Source of the DNA: Promicromonospora sp. AC04
GTDB taxonomy: Bacteria > Actinomycetota > Actinomycetes > Actinomycetales > Cellulomonadaceae
NCBI RefSeq assembly: GCF_003058225.1
Contig: NZ_QBUG01000006.1
Span: 1 to 64,000, forward strand
DNA length: 64,000 nucleotides
Reading direction: 5' to 3'
Shown: positions 59,629 to 64,000 of the stretch, piece after piece
Position numbering within the stretch: the stretch's first letter is position 1
Layout: each line of letters opens with the position of its first letter
The notes under the pieces: generated by a model
Told to the model about the DNA's origin: nothing
The model's database searches: none
Seen by the model: the letters and a program-made list of their open reading frames with translations, nothing else
Translations under genes and position numbers: made by a program

Positions 59629-60132
59629 CTACGTCCGAGAGATGCCCAGCGCGCACAGCGACGGCGCTGCCGCCGGTCGCGAACGCGGCCCGGCCGCGAG
59701 CCTCCGCCTGGCGAACGCCGGCACCACCGCATGGAGGAAGCTCGCCGGCGGTGCGGCGAGGGTCAGCAGGACGGCGAGCACCATGAGGCACATCGCCGTC
59801 GTCATGTCGTGCTGGTCGTGCGCGTCGCAGCCCGGCGCACAGCCCGCGTGCTCGGCGCCGTCCGGCGTGGCCGCGACATGGGTGTGGACGGGTGGCACCT
59901 GAGCCGGCGTCGCCTCGGCGAACCCCGCTCCGGGCGCCATGGCCTCGGCGGGGCTCGCGTGCGCGACATCGTCTGTCGCGACTGCTCCGGCGGGCGAGAG
60001 ATGGACGCTCGGCGAGGCGCTCATCGAGTGCATCGACACGACGCCCGCGATCACCAGGGCGATCAGGAGCGCACCGGTCACCCCTCGCCGCGGCGCGGCA
60101 AGCAGCGATCGAAGGGCTGAGATCACGTGCAT
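59629..60132 (-). CDS. DUF6153-family membrane protein
   Basis: A 167-residue actinobacterial protein with two helices (about 16-34 and 110-128) and a periplasmic-side loop containing HTHVAATPDGAEHAGCAPGC and HDQHDMTTAMC. Cys, His and Met cluster there, suggesting metal binding. Family members usually lie next to DUF305 and copper genes, as here. Divergent from copB across a CsoR site and probably transcribed with DUF305. Confidence 0.8.
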   Translation of the reverse strand: MHVISALRSLLAAPRRGVTGALLIALVIAGVVSMHSMSASPSVHLSPAGAVATDDVAHASPAEAMAPGAGFAEATPAQVPPVHTHVAATPDGAEHAGCAPGCDAHDQHDMTTAMCLMVLAVLLTLAAPPASFLHAVVPAFARRRLAAGPRSRPAAAPSLCALGISRT

Positions 60133-60197
60133 GGCCTATTCAGCGTAGCCGTTCGCCGTCGGCGGCGACCCTGCCCGGGCGGCGGCTCGGCGACCTC

Positions 60198-60226
60198 TTG
60201 ACGTTGATACCCCCATGGGGTATATC
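60198..60226 (+). promoter_or_regulatory. copB promoter with CsoR operator in the spacer
   Basis: -35 TTGACG (60198-60203), -10 TATATC (60221-60226), spacer 17 bp. ATACCCC-CAT-GGGGTAT (60207-60223) fills the spacer as in the copZ promoter. It may also affect the divergent DUF6153 gene. Confidence 0.85.
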
Positions 60227-60281
60227 TGGTCCTACTGCCGCCGCCCCGCAGGTGTCACTGCTTCAACCCAGGAGCGATTCC

Positions 60282-62489
60282 ATGAACGAGTCACACGACC
60301 ACCCCACCGGACAGCCCGTCGCCCACGACCCCGCAGTGCATGACGGGCACGGCCACGAGCACGGCGCGGCCGTCCACGAGATGCACCAGGAACATGCGTC
60401 GCACCAGGGTGACCATGCGGGCCACGAGGGCCACGCCGACCACAGCAGCCACGAAGGCCATGGCAGCCACGAAGGCCATGGCGGCCACGAGGGCCATGGC
60501 GGCCACGAGGGCCATGGCGGCCACGCCGGCCACGGCGACCACGTAGGCCAGTTCCGGCGGCTGTTCTGGATCATGCTCGTCCTGGCCGTGCCGGTGGTCG
60601 CTTTCTCCGGCATGTTCGCGATGATCCTGGGCTACGAGCTGCCCGACGCCACCTGGGTGACCATGGTCTCGCCCGTGCTCGGCACGGTCATGTACGTGTG
60701 GGGCGGCTCGCCGTTCCTCACCGGGGCGGTCGGCGAGCTCCGCTCCCGCAAGCCCGGGATGATGCTGCTGATCGGGCTCGCGATCACCGTCGCGTTCGTC
60801 GCCTCCCTGGGCGCGAGCCTGGGCCTCCTGGACCACCAGCTCGACTTCTGGTGGGAGCTGGCGCTGCTGATCGTGATCATGCTGCTCGGCCACTGGATCG
60901 AGATGCGCTCGCTCGCGCAGACGACGTCGGCCCTGGACTCCCTCGCGGCGCTGCTGCCCGACGAGGCCGAGCGCGTCGAGGGCGACCTGATCGTCAAGGT
61001 CGCGCCGGCCGACCTCGCGGTCGGCGACGTCGTCGTCGTGCGGCCGGGCGGGAGCGTCCCCGCCGACGGCCGAATCGTCGACGGGCGCGCGGAGATGGAC
61101 GAGTCGATGGTCACGGGGGAGTCGCGCACGGTCGGCCGCGGCCTCGGCGAGCCCGTGACCGCCGGAACGGTCGCCACCGACTCCGGGCTGCGGGTCGAGG
61201 TGACCGCCACCGGTGACGACACCGCTCTGGCCGGCATCCAGCGGCTGGTCACCGAGGCACAGAACTCGTCCTCGCGCGCACAGCGCCTGGCCGACGTCGC
61301 CGCGGCCTGGCTGTTCTGGTTCGCCCTCGGCGCCGCCGCGGTCACGGCCGTGGTCTGGTCGCTCGCCGGGATGCCGGACGACGCCGTCATCCGCACCATC
61401 ACCGTGCTCGTGATCGCCTGCCCCCACGCCCTGGGGCTCGCCATCCCGCTCGTCGTCTCGATCGCCACCGAACGGGCTGCCCGCGGCGGCGTACTCATCA
61501 AGGACCGGCTGGCGCTGGAGAGCATGCGCACCGTGGACACCGTGCTGTTCGACAAGACCGGCACCCTCACCAAGGGCGAGCCCACCGTCGCCGACGTGCA
61601 GTCGGCCGGCGGCCTCGACACCGACACGCTCGTGGCGCTCGCGGCGGCCGCGGAGTCGGACAGCGAGCACCCGCTGGCCAAGGCGATAGTGCGGGCGGCC
61701 CAGGAACGCGGACTCACTGTCCCGCGGGCCTCCGGCTTCACCTCGTCGCCCGCGGTGGGCGTGACCGCGACGGTCGACGGCCACGGGATCCGGGTCGGTG
61801 GCCCGCGCCTGCTGGAGGAGACCGGCCGGGACGAGCTGTCCGTGGCCGACGAATGGCGCCGGGACGGCGCGATCATCCTGCACGTCCTGCGCGACGGCGT
61901 GGTGGTCGGTGGGATCAAGCTCGCGGACGAGGTCCGCACCGAGTCCGCCGACGCCGTCCGGAAGCTGCACGACCTGGGCGTCCAGGTCGTCATGATCACC
62001 GGCGACGCCGAGGCGGTCGCCCGGTCGGTCGCGGAGGAGATCGGCGTCGACCGGTACTTCGCGGGGGTGCGGCCCGAGGACAAGTCCGCCAAGGTCCAGC
62101 AGCTCCAGGGCGAGGGCCGGAAGGTCGCGATGGTGGGCGACGGCGTCAACGACGCTCCCGCGCTGGCGCAGGCCGACGTCGGCATCGCGATCGGTGCCGG
62201 GACCGACGTCGCGATCGCGTCCGCCGGCGTCATCCTCGCCAGCGACGACCCCCGGTCCGTCCTGTCGGTGATCGAGCTGTCGCGGGCGAGCTACCGCAAG
62301 ATGAAGCAGAACCTGTGGTGGGCCGCCGGGTACAACCTGATCTCGGTGCCGCTGGCCGCGGGCGTCCTGGCGCCGATCGGGTTCGTGATGCCGATGTCGG
62401 TGGGCGCGCTGCTCATGTCGCTCTCGACCGTCGTGGTCGCGCTCAACGCCCAGCTCCTGCGCCGGCTCGACCTCCGTCCGGGGCGCTGA
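60282..62489 (+). CDS. copB: Copper P1B-type ATPase CopB with His-rich N-terminus
   Basis: A 735-residue ATPase from ATG 60282 with AGGAG upstream. The first 85 residues have about thirty His in GHEGHG-type repeats and no HMA domain. Helix 6 carries CPH (VIACPHALGLAIP), the mark of the CopB (P1B-3) class; DKTGTLTKGEP, SEHPLAKAI and [10 protein letters not shown] complete the pump. It should export Cu(I) or Cu(II), and acts beside CopA under the same CsoR. Confidence 0.94.
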   Translation: MNESHDHPTGQPVAHDPAVHDGHGHEHGAAVHEMHQEHASHQGDHAGHEGHADHSSHEGHGSHEGHGGHEGHGGHEGHGGHAGHGDHVGQFRRLFWIMLVLAVPVVAFSGMFAMILGYELPDATWVTMVSPVLGTVMYVWGGSPFLTGAVGELRSRKPGMMLLIGLAITVAFVASLGASLGLLDHQLDFWWELALLIVIMLLGHWIEMRSLAQTTSALDSLAALLPDEAERVEGDLIVKVAPADLAVGDVVVVRPGGSVPADGRIVDGRAEMDESMVTGESRTVGRGLGEPVTAGTVATDSGLRVEVTATGDDTALAGIQRLVTEAQNSSSRAQRLADVAAAWLFWFALGAAAVTAVVWSLAGMPDDAVIRTITVLVIACPHALGLAIPLVVSIATERAARGGVLIKDRLALESMRTVDTVLFDKTGTLTKGEPTVADVQSAGGLDTDTLVALAAAAESDSEHPLAKAIVRAAQERGLTVPRASGFTSSPAVGVTATVDGHGIRVGGPRLLEETGRDELSVADEWRRDGAIILHVLRDGVVVGGIKLADEVRTESADAVRKLHDLGVQVVMITGDAEAVARSVAEEIGVDRYFAGVRPEDKSAKVQQLQGEGRKVAMVGDGVNDAPALAQADVGIAIGAGTDVAIASAGVILASDDPRSVLSVIELSRASYRKMKQNLWWAAGYNLISVPLAAGVLAPIGFVMPMSVGALLMSLSTVVVALNAQLLRRLDLRPGR
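60447..60536 (+). repeat. Five 18-bp tandem units in the copB His-rich head
   Basis: Units of GGCCACGAGGGCCATGGC type start at 60447, 60465, 60483, 60501 and 60519, with few differences. They encode GHEGHG. Synonymous sites are conserved, suggesting recent duplication. Confidence 0.85.
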
Positions 62490-62526
62490 CCGGACGTCGG
62501 CGCCGTCGGGCGCCGGATGTCCGGTC
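62488..62526 (+). terminator. Hairpin after copB
   Basis: GACCGGAC (62488-62495) pairs with GTCCGGTC (62519-62526), and inside it GGCGCC (62499-62504) with GGCGCC (62509-62514). A two-part stem right at the copB stop, likely its terminator. Confidence 0.65.
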
Positions 62527-62587
62527 AGGCGCCGGAGTTGCATAGGCTGCTCGGCATGACGACACATCGATCGCAGATGGGGGCGCC

Positions 62588-63547
62588 GTGGGTGGCCTGA
62601 TGGGACTGCTGGACGACATCGCAGCGCTGGCGAAGCTGGCGGCGGCGTCGATCGACGACGTCGGCGCCGCCGCGGGCCGGGCGACCGCGAAGGCGGCGGG
62701 CGTCGTCGTGGACGACACCGCGGTCACGCCGCAGTACCTGCGCAGCGTCGCGGCGCAGCGTGAGCTGCCGATCGTGAAGAAGATCGCCATCGGGTCGATC
62801 CGCAACAAGCTGATCTTCATCCTCCCGGCCGCGCTGCTGCTCAGCCAGTTCCTGCCGTGGCTGCTGCCGATCATCCTCATGATCGGCGGCACGTACCTGG
62901 CCTACGAGGGCGCCGAGAAGATCTGGCACAAGGTCTCCGGCCACCACGACGCCGACCTGCCGGCCACGGAGGTCAGCCCCGAGGCCGAGAAGAAGATGAT
63001 CGCGGGTGCCATCCGCACCGACCTCATCCTGTCGGCCGAGATCATGGTGATCGCGCTCGCCGAGGTGGCCAGCGAGCCCTTCTGGTCCCGGCTCGCGATC
63101 CTCGTGGTCGTGGCGTTCGTCATCACGATCATCGTCTACGGCATCGTCGCGGCGATCGTGAAGATGGACGACGTCGGACTGCGCCTGGCGCAGCGGGACT
63201 CAGGGTTCTCCAAGTCGCTGGGCCGCGGGCTGGTCAAGGCGATGCCCCGGGTGCTCGCGGTCATCTCGGTGGTCGGCACCATCGCCATGCTGTGGGTCGG
63301 CGGGCACATCCTGCTCGTCAACCTGGGCGCGGACGGCACCGGCTGGCTACCCGGGCCGTACGAGTGGGTGCACCACCTCGAGGTCGCCATCCACGACGCC
63401 ACCGGCGTGTTCGGCGGCACCCTCGGCTGGCTCTTCAACACGCTGTGCTCCGCCGTCGTCGGCCTCGTGGTCGGTGCCGTCGTGGTGGCCGTGCTGCACC
63501 TGCTGCCCTCCCGGAAGAAGAAGGAAGAGGAGCCGGTCAGCCACTGA
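62588..63547 (+). CDS. DUF808-family membrane protein
   Basis: A 319-residue membrane protein with about seven helices and a Lys/Glu-rich C-terminus. GTG 62588 gives MGGLMGLLDDIAALAKLAAASIDD (start), which matches the family N-terminus; ATG 62600 is an alternative. The conserved KAAGVVVDDTAVTPQYL is present. The function of DUF808 is unknown. Its stop lies inside the convergent GNAT gene (11-bp overlap). Confidence 0.88.
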   Translation: MGGLMGLLDDIAALAKLAAASIDDVGAAAGRATAKAAGVVVDDTAVTPQYLRSVAAQRELPIVKKIAIGSIRNKLIFILPAALLLSQFLPWLLPIILMIGGTYLAYEGAEKIWHKVSGHHDADLPATEVSPEAEKKMIAGAIRTDLILSAEIMVIALAEVASEPFWSRLAILVVVAFVITIIVYGIVAAIVKMDDVGLRLAQRDSGFSKSLGRGLVKAMPRVLAVISVVGTIAMLWVGGHILLVNLGADGTGWLPGPYEWVHHLEVAIHDATGVFGGTLGWLFNTLCSAVVGLVVGAVVVAVLHLLPSRKKKEEEPVSH

Positions 63548-64000
63548 CCGGCGTGCGGATGCTGGCGAAGGCCATGGGGCGGCGCAGCCTGAAGCCCAGG
63601 CTCTCGTAGAGCCGGATCGCGCCCGTGTTGCCCGCCGCGGCGTGCAGCATGGCGCGGTCGCCGCGCTCGTGGATGTGGTGCACGACGTCGAGCACGAGGC
63701 GTGAGGCCAGTCCCTGGCCGCGGTACCGCTCGTCGGTCGCGACGGCGCTGATCTCGGTCCACCCGGCGGGGCTCAGGCGCTCGCCGGCCATGGCCACGAG
63801 GCGCCCGTCGCGCCGGATGCCGACGTACCGGCCCAGCAGGTAGGTCCGCGGCAGGAACGGGCCGGGCTGCGCGCGGGCCACCAGGTCCAGCATCTCCGGG
63901 ACGTCGTCGGCCCCCAGGAGCACCGCCTCGTCGTCGGGCCGCCCGTGCAGGCGGTCGGTCTCGACGAGCTGCACTCCGTGGAAGGGCTCCCCGCGGTCCC
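63537..64000 (-). CDS. GNAT-family acetyltransferase (partial, runs off the right edge)
   Basis: At least 153 residues. The frame is open from the edge to GTG 63974 and beyond, and the residues before it (GEPFHGVQLVETDRLHG) fit this family, so the gene probably begins outside the window. The acetyl-CoA loop ATDERYRGQGLASRLVL, AAAGNTGAIRLYESLGF and the ending are typical FR47-like GNAT features. The substrate is unknown. Overlaps the DUF808 stop by 11 bp. Confidence 0.85.
   Translation of the reverse strand, partial: DRGEPFHGVQLVETDRLHGRPDDEAVLLGADDVPEMLDLVARAQPGPFLPRTYLLGRYVGIRRDGRLVAMAGERLSPAGWTEISAVATDERYRGQGLASRLVLDVVHHIHERGDRAMLHAAAGNTGAIRLYESLGFRLRRPMAFASIRTPVSG

Overview
The window is GC-rich DNA (about 72% by eye), with strong third-position GC bias, many GTG starts, ATGA/GTGA stop-start overlaps and long antisense shadow frames. 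With actinobacterial families throughout (DUF6153, CsoR-controlled copper ATPases, MoxR/DUF58/VWA, deazaflavin-dependent nitroreductase, giant Ig/FN3 surface protein), this points to the chromosome of a high-GC actinomycete. A Promicromonosporaceae/Cellulomonadaceae-like soil or plant-litter organism is a reasonable guess, but it is an inference. I saw no rRNA, tRNA, insertion sequence, CRISPR array or phage gene.

Region 1 (about 1.07-21.1 kb) is the most interesting part. Two divergent operons flank a GntR/FCD regulator gene at 13.8 kb. The leftward operon (13507 down to 1073) encodes a peptide-type ABC importer (binding protein, two permeases, two ATPases), a prolyl-iminopeptidase-like alpha/beta hydrolase, an Xaa-Pro aminopeptidase, a cytoplasmic GH127 beta-L-arabinofuranosidase and a secreted M6 metalloprotease. 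The rightward operon encodes a complete trans-4-hydroxy-L-proline catabolic pathway: a three-subunit FAD/[2Fe-2S] D-hydroxyproline dehydrogenase, a DapA-family 1-pyrroline-4-hydroxy-2-carboxylate deaminase, a two-cysteine hydroxyproline epimerase and a 2-oxoglutarate-semialdehyde dehydrogenase. Hydroxyproline carrying beta-L-arabinofuranosides is the signature of plant extensins and other hydroxyproline-rich glycoproteins. I read the whole block as an extensin (or arabinosylated Hyp-peptide) utilisation locus: secreted protease, importer, deglycosylation, proline-specific peptidases, Hyp to 2-oxoglutarate. A very long palindrome follows the last gene.

Region 2 (21.3-39.3 kb) is mixed. It holds an epoxide hydrolase divergent from a TetR/CocE-esterase pair, a Tat/lipoprotein flavodoxin, a CPA1 Na+/H+ antiporter, and a MoxR-DUF58-VWA-trypsin-like protease operon divergent from an OmpR-type two-component system, with four GAAA boxes at exact 11-bp spacing between them. 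A MarR repressor divergent from an HAE1-type RND exporter and a MarR/MDR oxidoreductase pair complete it.

Region 3 (39.3-48.2 kb) carries a 2017-residue membrane-anchored protein of tandem Ig/cadherin-like and FN3 domains, a small membrane protein with an L7/L12-C-terminal-like domain, a TetR-led operon (deazaflavin oxidoreductase, HXXEE membrane protein, four-helix membrane protein) with a perfect 11-bp-arm operator, and a GNAT remnant.

Region 4 (48.2-62.5 kb) is copper handling. It contains copZ, a Met/His-containing anchored protein, copA, a His-repeat YHS protein and csoR; after a Ca2+-type P-ATPase, a lipoprotein and a Kup potassium transporter come DUF305, DUF6153 and copB (CPH-type ATPase with a His-rich head). 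copZ and copB have near-identical promoters in which a CsoR-type palindrome fills the -35/-10 spacer. The window ends with a DUF808 membrane protein and a GNAT acetyltransferase that runs off the edge.
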